From an uncultured Bacilli bacterium (GTDB lineage: Bacteria > Bacillota_I > Bacilli_A > RF39 > UBA660), in contig CAKOMS010000008.1 in NCBI GenBank assembly GCA_934096735.1, positions 1-38,265 on the forward strand: a stretch of DNA of 38,265 nucleotides, in the 5' to 3' direction. The notes beneath the pieces were generated by a model. That model had not been told where the DNA came from and made no database searches. It saw only the letters and a program-made list of their open reading frames with translations. Shown piece after piece: positions 16,704-23,930 of the stretch (the stretch's first letter is position 1; every line of letters begins with the position of its first letter). The position numbers and the translations under genes were made by a program.

Positions 16704-16725
16704 AAAAAAACCTCAATATATGAGG
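16704..16725 (-). terminator. Terminator after the phosphohexomutase gene that also contains the next gene's ribosome site
   Basis: On the minus strand CCTCA (16725-16721) pairs with TGAGG (16715-16711) around a five-base loop, followed by seven T residues and then directly the ATG of the HNH-like gene at 16703. The GAGG of the 3' arm is seven bases from that ATG and would act as its Shine-Dalgarno sequence. Confidence 0.7.
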
Positions 16726-16736
16726 CTATTATAACT

Positions 16737-18092
16737 TTATTTGTTGTACAAATCAATTAAAGTTCTAAATATTTTTAATAAATTATCTAAATCTTTTTTG
16801 TTTTTAGATTCACATCTTAAATTAATTGTTGGACCAGTATTGCTTGCTCTTACATATGCCCAGCCATCTTTAAAGATTATTTTTAATCCATCAATTTCCA
16901 TGTATTTGTATTTTTTTTCATCACAGTATTTTTGTATTTTTTTAATTACGTCATATTTTGTTTCATCTTTTGATGGAATTCTTTCTTCTTTTGAGGTGAA
17001 ATATTTTGGAACTGTACTAATTAATTCACTTATTGTTTTATCGGTTTTAGAAAGTATTTCAATAATTCTAAGTGATGATATCATGGCACTTTCTGTACTT
17101 GGTTGTCTATCATTAAATGAAATATGTCCAACATATTGGAAACCAAAAGGTATATTTTCTTTTTTTATTGTGTATTCTGTATAACTAGTTGCAGTTCTTG
17201 ATATAACAGGTGTACCTTTAAGTCTTAATACTTCATCTTTAAATATATCTGATGATTTTGCATCGTATAAGAACTTTTTGTTTTTAACTTTATCTATAAT
17301 GTTCCTTACAATTATTACAGCATAGCTTTCAATTGATACCATGTTACCTAATTCATCAACAATACCAATTCTATCTGCATCTCCATCAAAAGAAATACCA
17401 ATGTCTGCTTTAGTTTCTAATACTTTTTTCTTAAGCTCATCTAAATTTTCTTCAATTGATGGATCTGGATGATGATTTGGAAAATTACCATCGATTGTAT
17501 CATTAATCATAATTAAATCTAAATTTAGTTTACTATAAATTTCTTTGGCTATATTGCATGCTGCTCCGTTTGCTGGATCTAATACAACTTTAATTCTTTT
17601 TTTACCAAGTTTAATATGACTAATAACATAGTTTATATATTCTTCAGTAATATCTTTATTAATTACTTTTCCTTCACCTTTTAAAAATTTTCCCTTGTTT
17701 ATGTAAGATGCAAATTCTTTAACCATTTTTCCTCTGGCATTTGCATATTTATCGAAAGAAAATTTAAATCCATTTTCATCTTTAGGATTATGACTTGCAG
17801 TAATCATTATTCCAAGCATATTATTAACCATTCTTGTATAATAATGCATTGGGGTAGTAATTAAACCGTAATCGTATACAGTTAAACCTGTTTCAGTAAG
17901 TCCTTTTAGTAGATATTCATGTAAATCATTACTAGAAAGTCTTCCGTCTCTTCCGACAACACATTCTTTACAATTTAAATGTTCTTGTAAGTAACTTCCA
18001 TAACCTAAACCTATTTTGTAAGCAGTTTCATTATCTAAATCTTCATTATATTTTCCTCTTATATCATATTCTCTAAATATTTTATCTTTCAC
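16737..18092 (-). CDS. Phosphomannomutase/phosphoglucomutase family (alpha-D-phosphohexomutase)
   Basis: This 451-aa enzyme interconverts hexose 1- and 6-phosphates for sugar-nucleotide and cell-envelope synthesis. The four family sites are visible: TASHNP with the phosphoserine Ser100 (98-103), DGDADR metal loop (236-241), the sugar-specificity loop, and the phosphate-binding RASNTGP near the C-terminus. The specificity loop is unusual: residues 318-323 read FQYVGH where GEMSGH is normal, so the Glu and Ser that contact the sugar are Gln319 and Val321. It starts with GTG at 18092, with GAGGG six bases upstream. A possible TATACT box lies at 18112-18107. It is divergent from the ileS leader. 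Confidence 0.88.
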   Translation of the reverse strand: MKDKIFREYDIRGKYNEDLDNETAYKIGLGYGSYLQEHLNCKECVVGRDGRLSSNDLHEYLLKGLTETGLTVYDYGLITTPMHYYTRMVNNMLGIMITASHNPKDENGFKFSFDKYANARGKMVKEFASYINKGKFLKGEGKVINKDITEEYINYVISHIKLGKKRIKVVLDPANGAACNIAKEIYSKLNLDLIMINDTIDGNFPNHHPDPSIEENLDELKKKVLETKADIGISFDGDADRIGIVDELGNMVSIESYAVIIVRNIIDKVKNKKFLYDAKSSDIFKDEVLRLKGTPVISRTATSYTEYTIKKENIPFGFQYVGHISFNDRQPSTESAMISSLRIIEILSKTDKTISELISTVPKYFTSKEERIPSKDETKYDVIKKIQKYCDEKKYKYMEIDGLKIIFKDGWAYVRASNTGPTINLRCESKNKKDLDNLLKIFRTLIDLYNK

Positions 18093-18161
18093 ACTAATCC
18101 CTCGCTAGTATAATTCTAACATATTTAAGAAAAAGATAAAAGTTTTTTGGAATAAAAAGTG

Positions 18162-18190
18162 TTGACATCAAAATAAAATTAAAATATAAT
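18162..18190 (+). promoter_or_regulatory. Promoter of the ileS T-box transcript
   Basis: A perfect consensus TTGACA (18162-18167), 17 bp, TATAAT (18185-18190). Transcription should begin near 18197. Confidence 0.9.
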
Positions 18191-18196
18191 TGGTTG

Positions 18197-18421
18197 TATA
18201 AATTTAAAGTGTTGAGGAAGACAAGTAAATTAAAGGGATTTTTAAGAGAATTAGTGGTTGGTGAGAACTAATAAATGAAATTTAATTTATATCACTTCTG
18301 AATATTTGTCTGAAATAAAGTAAGATAAATCGTTGTTGGCGTTAACAAATTAAGGTGAAGTAAGTTCATAAATTAAGGTGGTACCACGTGTAAATCGTCC
18401 TTATGTTTATGAACTTTTTTT
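18197..18421 (+). promoter_or_regulatory. T-box riboswitch leader of ileS
   Basis: The conserved T-box sequence AATTAAGGTGGTACCACG is at 18371-18388. It pairs either within the antiterminator or as part of a long terminator: AAGTTCATAAA (18362-18372) with TTTATGAACTT (18406-18416), then a T run to 18421. The likely specifier codon is ATC at 18291-18293 (isoleucine), in the context TATATCACTTCTGA. Uncharged tRNA-Ile is expected to stabilise the antiterminator and turn on ileS. Stem I limits are approximate. Confidence 0.9.
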
Positions 18422-18438
18422 AATAGAAAGGTGAGAAC

Positions 18439-21400
18439 ATGAAAAAATTTGAAAGTTTAGATAATAGAGAGGTAGCTTTAGTTGAAGAGTCTATTAGAGA
18501 AAAATGGATTAAAGATGATATTTTAGATAAATGTATTCAAAATAGAAATAATGATCCGTATTGGGTATTTTATGATGGACCTGCTACTGCAAATGGTATG
18601 CCTGGATTACACCATATGGTAGCTAAGTTTTTGAAAGATAGTTTTTGTAAATATAAAACTATGCAAGGATATAAAGTTTTAAGAAAAATCGGTTGGGATA
18701 CTCACGGACTTCCAGTTGAAGTGCAAGTTGAAAAAAAATTAGGATTTACTGGTAAGAGTGACATTGAAAAGTTTGGTATAAAAGAATTTAATGCTGAATG
18801 TAAAAATGCTGTTTGGGAAAATGAAAAATCATTTTGTGAGTTAACTCAAGAAATGGGACAATTTATTGATTTGGAAAATAGATATATAACTTATGATAAT
18901 AGTTATATTGAAACTGAATGGTGGATTTTAAAGAAGTTCTTTGATGAAGGTCTTTTCTATGAGGGAAGTAAAATTTTACCATATTGTCCTAGATGTGGTA
19001 CTGGTCTTGCTTCTCATGAAGTTGCGCAAGGTTATAAAGAAGTAAATGTTGAAACTGTTATTGTTCCAATGAAAAAAAAGGGTAGTGATGAATACTTCTT
19101 AGTTTGGACTACTACACCTTGGACACTAATTGCAAATGTTGCATTATGTGTAAATCCAAATGAAAGTTATGTTTTGGTATTATCTAAAGGTTATAAATTT
19201 ATTTTAGCAGAAAAACTTGCTAATAAAGTTTTAGGGGATGATTATGAAGTATTAGATAAATATTCTGGAAAAGATTTAGAGTATACTGAATATGAACAAT
19301 TAATACCAGAACTTAGTGTTAATAAAAAAGCCTTCTTTGTTACATGTGATACTTATGTTACTATGGATGATGGTACAGGTGTTGTACATATTGCACCAGC
19401 TTATGGTCAAGATGATGCTAATGTTGGTAAAAAATATAATTTACCTTATGTTAATCCAGTTGGAGATGATGGATGTTATACTGAAGGGCCTTGGAAAGGT
19501 ATGCTTGTTTTTGATGCAGACCCTTTAGTTATTAAATATTTAAAAGAAAATGATAAATTATTTAAAAAACAAAAAATGGTACATAATTATCCACATTGTT
19601 GGAGATGTAAATCACCACTTATATATTACTCTAAACCATCATTTTATTTAGAAGTTACTAAAATTAAAGATAATATTATTGAAAACAATAAAAAAGTTAA
19701 TTGGTATCCAAGTTATGTTGGAGAAAAGAGATTTGGTAATTGGCTACAAAATTTAAATGATTGGGCTATTTCAAGAAGTAGATATTGGGGTACACCACTT
19801 CCATTATGGAGATGTGCTTGTGGTCATGATGAAATGATTGGCTCAATAGAAGAATTAGTATCAAAATCTATCGAGAAAATTGATAATACTATTGATTTAC
19901 ATAGACCATTTGTAGATGATGTACATATTAAATGTCCAGAATGTGGAAAAGTGATGAATAGAGTAACAGATGTAATTGATTGTTGGTTTGATTCTGGTGC
20001 TATGCCTTTTGCACAATATCATTATCCATTTGAAAATAAAGAATTATTTGAAACCCAATTTCCTGCAGATTTTATTTGTGAAGGTATTGATCAAACAAGA
20101 GGTTGGTTTTATTCTCTTTTAGTTATTTCATCATTTGTAAAGGGAGTAAGTCCTTATAAAAATGTTTTAGTAAATGAATTATTATTAGATAAAAATGGTC
20201 AAAAAATGCATAAATCTAAAGGTAATGCAATTGAGCCATTTAGTATTATGAAAAAATATGGTGCTGATACTGTAAGATGGTATTTACCTTATGTTTCTCC
20301 AGTATGGACACCACTTAAGTTTGATGAAGATGGTTTAAAAGAAGTTTATTCTAAATTCTTTAATCCACTTAAAAATACTTATAATTTCTTTAGTTTATAT
20401 GCTACTACTGATAATATAAATATAAGTGAATGTAATGTTAAATTTGAAGATAGAGAAGAAATTGATAAATGGTTAATTAGTAAATATAATAGTTTACTAA
20501 AAATAGTTATTGAAGGTTATGAAGAATATGATTTAAATAAAGTTGTTAGAAGTATTACTAACTTTGTTTCAGAAGATTTATCTAATTGGTATATTAGAAG
20601 GTGCAGAAATCGTTTTTGGGGTAGTGCTTTAGACAATTCTAAAAAATCAGTATATATAACTACTTATGAAGTATTAGTAGGATTATCTTTAATAATTGCT
20701 CCGGTTGTACCTTATATTAGTGAAGAAATTTATCAAAAATTAACTGGTAATTATTCAGTACATGTTGCAGATTTTCCTAAGTGTGATGAGAGTAAAATTG
20801 ATTTGAAACTTGAAGAAAAAATGGGATATGTTAAAAATTTAATTTCTTTAGGAAGATGTGTTAGAGAAGATGCTAAAATTAAAGTAAGAACACCACTCAG
20901 AGATGCTATTATAGATAGTAGTATTTATAAGAAAATAGAAGATTTAGTACCACTTATTTTAGAAGAATTAAATGTTAAAAATGTAATAAGTGAAGATGAT
21001 TTAACTAAGTATATGAATATAACATTAAAACCAAATTATAAAGAAGTTGGTAAGTTATTTGGTTCTAAGATTAAAGAATATGAAGAATTTTTAAATAATC
21101 ATAGTTTAGAAGAGTTAAATAATGAAAATGTAGAGTTTAATGGTACAGTTATTACTAAAAATATGTTTGAAGTAAAAATATCTTCAAAAGATGGGTTTAA
21201 TGTTGGAGTACTAGATAATTTGTTTATTGTATTAAATACTAACTTAACTCATGATTTAATACTTGAAGGTAATGCTCGTGAATTTGTTTCTAAAGTACAA
21301 AATATGAGAAAAATTAATGATTATTTAGTAAGTGATAGAATTATTATTTCATATAATTGTGATGATAAAGATTTTCTTCTAATGATTCAAAAATTTATGG

Positions 21401-21516
21401 ATTATATCAAAAATGAAACACTTGCATTAGAAATACTTAAAGAAGATGTTAGTGGTGAAGAAATTAATGTTAATGGAATTACAGTAAATGTATCAATAAG
21501 AAAAATTGAAGGCTAG
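18439..21516 (+). CDS. ileS: Isoleucyl-tRNA synthetase, type 2 with altered HIGH signature (GLHH)
   Basis: This 1025-aa class I synthetase charges tRNA-Ile. It has the long type-2 (eukaryote-like) layout. The first signature reads GLHH at residues 56-59 (ANGMPGLHHM) instead of HxGH. The second signature is KMHKS at 589-593. The editing domain is marked by TTPWTL, and metal-binding Cys pairs occur in CPRCGTG, CACG and CPECG. WDTHGLPVEVQVEKKLG is family typical. From published work on IleRS2, the swapped GxHH version is linked to very high resistance to mupirocin; that property is inferred here. It is controlled by the upstream T-box. The end of the gene overlaps its terminator. Confidence 0.95.
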   Translation: MKKFESLDNREVALVEESIREKWIKDDILDKCIQNRNNDPYWVFYDGPATANGMPGLHHMVAKFLKDSFCKYKTMQGYKVLRKIGWDTHGLPVEVQVEKKLGFTGKSDIEKFGIKEFNAECKNAVWENEKSFCELTQEMGQFIDLENRYITYDNSYIETEWWILKKFFDEGLFYEGSKILPYCPRCGTGLASHEVAQGYKEVNVETVIVPMKKKGSDEYFLVWTTTPWTLIANVALCVNPNESYVLVLSKGYKFILAEKLANKVLGDDYEVLDKYSGKDLEYTEYEQLIPELSVNKKAFFVTCDTYVTMDDGTGVVHIAPAYGQDDANVGKKYNLPYVNPVGDDGCYTEGPWKGMLVFDADPLVIKYLKENDKLFKKQKMVHNYPHCWRCKSPLIYYSKPSFYLEVTKIKDNIIENNKKVNWYPSYVGEKRFGNWLQNLNDWAISRSRYWGTPLPLWRCACGHDEMIGSIEELVSKSIEKIDNTIDLHRPFVDDVHIKCPECGKVMNRVTDVIDCWFDSGAMPFAQYHYPFENKELFETQFPADFICEGIDQTRGWFYSLLVISSFVKGVSPYKNVLVNELLLDKNGQKMHKSKGNAIEPFSIMKKYGADTVRWYLPYVSPVWTPLKFDEDGLKEVYSKFFNPLKNTYNFFSLYATTDNINISECNVKFEDREEIDKWLISKYNSLLKIVIEGYEEYDLNKVVRSITNFVSEDLSNWYIRRCRNRFWGSALDNSKKSVYITTYEVLVGLSLIIAPVVPYISEEIYQKLTGNYSVHVADFPKCDESKIDLKLEEKMGYVKNLISLGRCVREDAKIKVRTPLRDAIIDSSIYKKIEDLVPLILEELNVKNVISEDDLTKYMNITLKPNYKEVGKLFGSKIKEYEEFLNNHSLEELNNENVEFNGTVITKNMFEVKISSKDGFNVGVLDNLFIVLNTNLTHDLILEGNAREFVSKVQNMRKINDYLVSDRIIISYNCDDKDFLLMIQKFMDYIKNETLALEILKEDVSGEEINVNGITVNVSIRKIEG

Positions 21517-21533
21517 GAAACTAGTCTTTTCTT
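21511..21533 (+). terminator. Intrinsic terminator overlapping the ileS stop
   Basis: GGCTAG (21511-21516) pairs with CTAGTC (21521-21526, one G-T) around GAAA, then TTTTCTT. The stop codon TAG is part of the stem. Confidence 0.75.
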
Positions 21534-21559
21534 GTGTTTGTAAAAAAGTTTGATATAAT
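21532..21559 (+). promoter_or_regulatory. Promoter of fmt
   Basis: TTGTGT (21532-21537), 16 bp, and TATAAT (21554-21559) with an upstream TG (extended -10). Initiation is expected near 21566, so the leader is very short. Confidence 0.7.
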
Positions 21560-21576
21560 TTAAGTAGGTGATATTG

Positions 21577-22482
21577 ATGAAGGATGTTAGAGTTGTATAT
21601 ATGGGGACACCAGAGTTTTCTGTTCTTCCTCTTGAAGCTTTAGTTGAAAGATGCAATGTAGTACTTGTAGTTACTAAGGAAGATGCTTTGGTAGGAAGAA
21701 AAAAAGAATTATGTGCATCACCAGTAAAAAAGTTTGCAGTTAGTAAAAATATTCCGGTTGTTACTCCAAAAAGTATTAAAAAAGAATATGAAAAAGTATT
21801 AGAATATAAACCAGATATTATTATAACCTGTGCATACGGGAAAATAATTCCTAAAGAGTTACTTGATTATCCTAAATATGGTTGTATTAATATACATGCT
21901 TCTTTACTTCCTAAATATCGTGGTAGTGCTCCGATACAATGGGCTTTAATGAATGGAGAGAAGGAAACTGGTATAACACTTATGTATATGGATGAGTTTA
22001 TGGATACTGGTGATATTATTGATAAAGTCGTTTGTGAAATTAGTGACGATGATAATATAGAGACTTTATTTTCTAAACTTAGTGTTTTGGGAAGAGATAT
22101 TCTTGTAAAAAATTTGGATAATTTAATAAGTGAAAATGTTATAAGAACTAAACAAAATGATGAATATGCAACTTATGCACCGATGATTACAAGAGAGATG
22201 GAAGAATTAGATTTTAATAAAAATGGAAGAGATATTATTAATAAAATAAGAGCTTTTAGTCCAAATCCACTATGTAAAACTTATGTTTTTGATGAAGAAA
22301 TTAAAATTGTTAAAGCACACTTTAATAAATGTAATAGTGAAGTAAATAAAATATATTTTAATAAAAATGAATTAGGTATTGGATGTATTGATGGAATAGT
22401 GTATTTTGATATAGTTAAACCTGTTGGTAAAAAAGAGATGAATATTAAAAGTTATTTAAATGGAAAAAGGAATTTATTGTAA
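21577..22482 (+). CDS. fmt: Methionyl-tRNA formyltransferase
   Basis: This 301-aa enzyme formylates initiator Met-tRNA using 10-formyl-tetrahydrofolate. The ATG at 21577 is chosen because AGGTG (21566-21570) is its ribosome site; a GTG at 21568 lies within that site. Motifs are VVYMGTPEFS at the N-terminus, NIHASLLPKYRGSAPIQW (catalytic Asn and His), and GITLMYMDEFMDTGDII (catalytic Asp). The C-terminal OB-like domain follows. All catalytic residues are present and length is normal. It overlaps the next small gene by one base (TAATG). Confidence 0.95.
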   Translation: MKDVRVVYMGTPEFSVLPLEALVERCNVVLVVTKEDALVGRKKELCASPVKKFAVSKNIPVVTPKSIKKEYEKVLEYKPDIIITCAYGKIIPKELLDYPKYGCINIHASLLPKYRGSAPIQWALMNGEKETGITLMYMDEFMDTGDIIDKVVCEISDDDNIETLFSKLSVLGRDILVKNLDNLISENVIRTKQNDEYATYAPMITREMEELDFNKNGRDIINKIRAFSPNPLCKTYVFDEEIKIVKAHFNKCNSEVNKIYFNKNELGIGCIDGIVYFDIVKPVGKKEMNIKSYLNGKRNLL

Positions 22483-22583
22483 TGGATAATCAAGATAAAG
22501 ATAAAAAATTTAGAGCTTTAATTAAATTAATTTTGTGGTTTATTTTTATAGTTTTTGTTATAATGCTAGTGAAATTTAATTAA
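22482..22583 (+). CDS. 33-aa single-span membrane peptide between fmt and pgsA
   Basis: The ATG shares its A with the fmt stop (TAATG), which implies translational coupling; there is no clear independent ribosome site. The peptide has a charged, hydrophilic start (MDNQDKDKKFRALIK) and then one hydrophobic helix of about 17 residues ending in KFN. The stop is followed at once by GGAGG of pgsA. This layout argues for a real small protein in the fmt-pgsA operon. Its function is unknown. Confidence 0.6.
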   Translation: MDNQDKDKKFRALIKLILWFIFIVFVIMLVKFN

Positions 22584-22594
22584 GGAGGTATATA

Positions 22595-23311
22595 ATGATT
22601 ACTAAAATGATAACTGTAAATTTATTTACATTGATAAGAATAATTGGAACTATTTTACTTATTCCTGTGTATAGAAAATTTGGTGGTTTAACAGTAGGTG
22701 TAATGTCTCTTTTATGTTATGCATCAGATAGTATAGATGGAATATTGGCTAGAAAATGGAAAGTATCAACTTTTTTTGGGGCAATATTTGATAGTATAGC
22801 AGATAAGTTACTTACAATAATGACATTTATCATATTATATTTAATTACTCCTTATGCAATTATTCCAATAATTATTGAATGTTTAATAGTTTTATTACAA
22901 TTATTTAAATTTAGTAGAAACTTAAATATTAAATCTAATATTATTGGTAAGATTAAAACTTTTGTGCTTGCAATATCAGTTGTTCTTACTTTTTTTGCAT
23001 CTTCAGTTCATAATATTAGCTTTATTAGTGAATCATTTAAAAATTATTTAGTTAGTATAGATAATTTATATTTTTATTTATTACTTCCTTCAATTGTAAT
23101 GGAAATAATTACTTTGCTTAGTTATTTTGCAGAAGTTATTATTCCTAAAAATAGAAAAATATTTGTTAAAAAACCTAAAAAAATTGAAAAAAAGAATTTA
23201 TCTAAAAATGAATACAAAGAGTATTTAAAAAAAATCTGGTTTAGTCCAGAATTTTATAATAAACATAAAGATGATACTAATTTGAGAGATTTAAGAAAAC
23301 TATCTAGGTAG
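22595..23311 (+). CDS. pgsA: CDP-diacylglycerol-glycerol-3-phosphate phosphatidyltransferase family
   Basis: This 238-aa membrane enzyme of the CDP-alcohol phosphatidyltransferase family carries the full signature Asp45-xx-Asp48-Gly49-xx-Ala52-Arg53-x8-Gly62-xxx-Asp66-xxx-Asp70. These Asp residues bind the metal and the CDP-lipid. The likely product is phosphatidylglycerol phosphate; cdsA, which makes its substrate CDP-diacylglycerol, is in the same window (36226). Several membrane helices are followed by a basic C-terminal tail of about 45 residues (KKPKKIEKKNL), longer than in most PgsA. GGAGG lies six bases before the ATG. Another head-group alcohol cannot be excluded. Confidence 0.82.
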   Translation: MITKMITVNLFTLIRIIGTILLIPVYRKFGGLTVGVMSLLCYASDSIDGILARKWKVSTFFGAIFDSIADKLLTIMTFIILYLITPYAIIPIIIECLIVLLQLFKFSRNLNIKSNIIGKIKTFVLAISVVLTFFASSVHNISFISESFKNYLVSIDNLYFYLLLPSIVMEIITLLSYFAEVIIPKNRKIFVKKPKKIEKKNLSKNEYKEYLKKIWFSPEFYNKHKDDTNLRDLRKLSR

Positions 23312-23318
23312 TTTTTTT
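23296..23318 (+). terminator. Terminator between convergent pgsA and spoIIIAH (works in both directions)
   Basis: AAAACTA (23296-23302) pairs with TAGTTTT (23309-23315) and is followed by Ts. On the minus strand the same stem is followed by TTTTCTT, so it can end spoIIIAH transcripts as well. Confidence 0.75.
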
Positions 23319-23805
23319 AATTGAATTTAACTGTTATATATTGTTCTTTTTCAAATAATTCTTGTACTTTTCTTATAATATTGTTGGCAAGATTTTTGTT
23401 ATGTTCTTTTTTATTTATTGTAATAGTTATAGAAGTATCATTTATTTTTACACAAGAGTCTAAAGTAAACTCTTTTTTTATGAGTGCTTTTATTTTATCT
23501 TCAGTAGAAGTTTTACTATTTAAGTTTTGTATATTTTCGTAAGCAGTATTTTTTTCTTCAATACTTGATGATTCGCTTAGTAAAATATCTTCATATTTTG
23601 AAATTAACTTTTGTTTTTCTTCTTCTTTTTCAACTTCTAAAGAGACAAGAACATCAGATGAATTTATTTCTACAATTTCCTTTTCTTTTGGATCAACATT
23701 TTTTAGAACAGACTTAGCTGTGTCATCGATTTTTAAATAATAAACTCCTAAAATAAGTATTAATGAAAATAATGTGGCAAACCATAAATTTTGTTTATTT
23801 ATCAT
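23317..23805 (-). CDS. spoIIIAH: Stage III sporulation protein AH-like
   Basis: The start is set at 23805 because AGGAGG lies just upstream of this ATG and inside an alternative frame start at 23823. The 162-aa protein begins MINKQNLWFATLFSLILILGVYYL, a single membrane anchor as in SpoIIIAH. A charged helical linker and a small C-terminal alpha/beta (ring-building) domain follow, ending in ITVKFN. In sporulation SpoIIIAH in the mother cell membrane joins SpoIIQ to form the channel to the forespore. Here it stands alone, without the other spoIIIA genes next to it. The identification rests on layout and N-terminal similarity. Confidence 0.75.
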   Translation of the reverse strand: MINKQNLWFATLFSLILILGVYYLKIDDTAKSVLKNVDPKEKEIVEINSSDVLVSLEVEKEEEKQKLISKYEDILLSESSSIEEKNTAYENIQNLNSKTSTEDKIKALIKKEFTLDSCVKINDTSITITINKKEHNKNLANNIIRKVQELFEKEQYITVKFN

Positions 23806-23930
23806 ATATCCTCCTAAATTCATTTAATTTTATGTGTGTGATTTATAAATAATGCTAAATTTTAAATTTTTTAAAAATAAAAAAGGAATTTAAAGTATTA
23901 CTGCAATATAAATATGTGAAGGGAGAAAAT

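Noticed and set aside
16741..17184. Plus-strand frame inside the phosphohexomutase gene
   Set aside because: It is antisense to a well-supported enzyme gene and has no recognisable domain.
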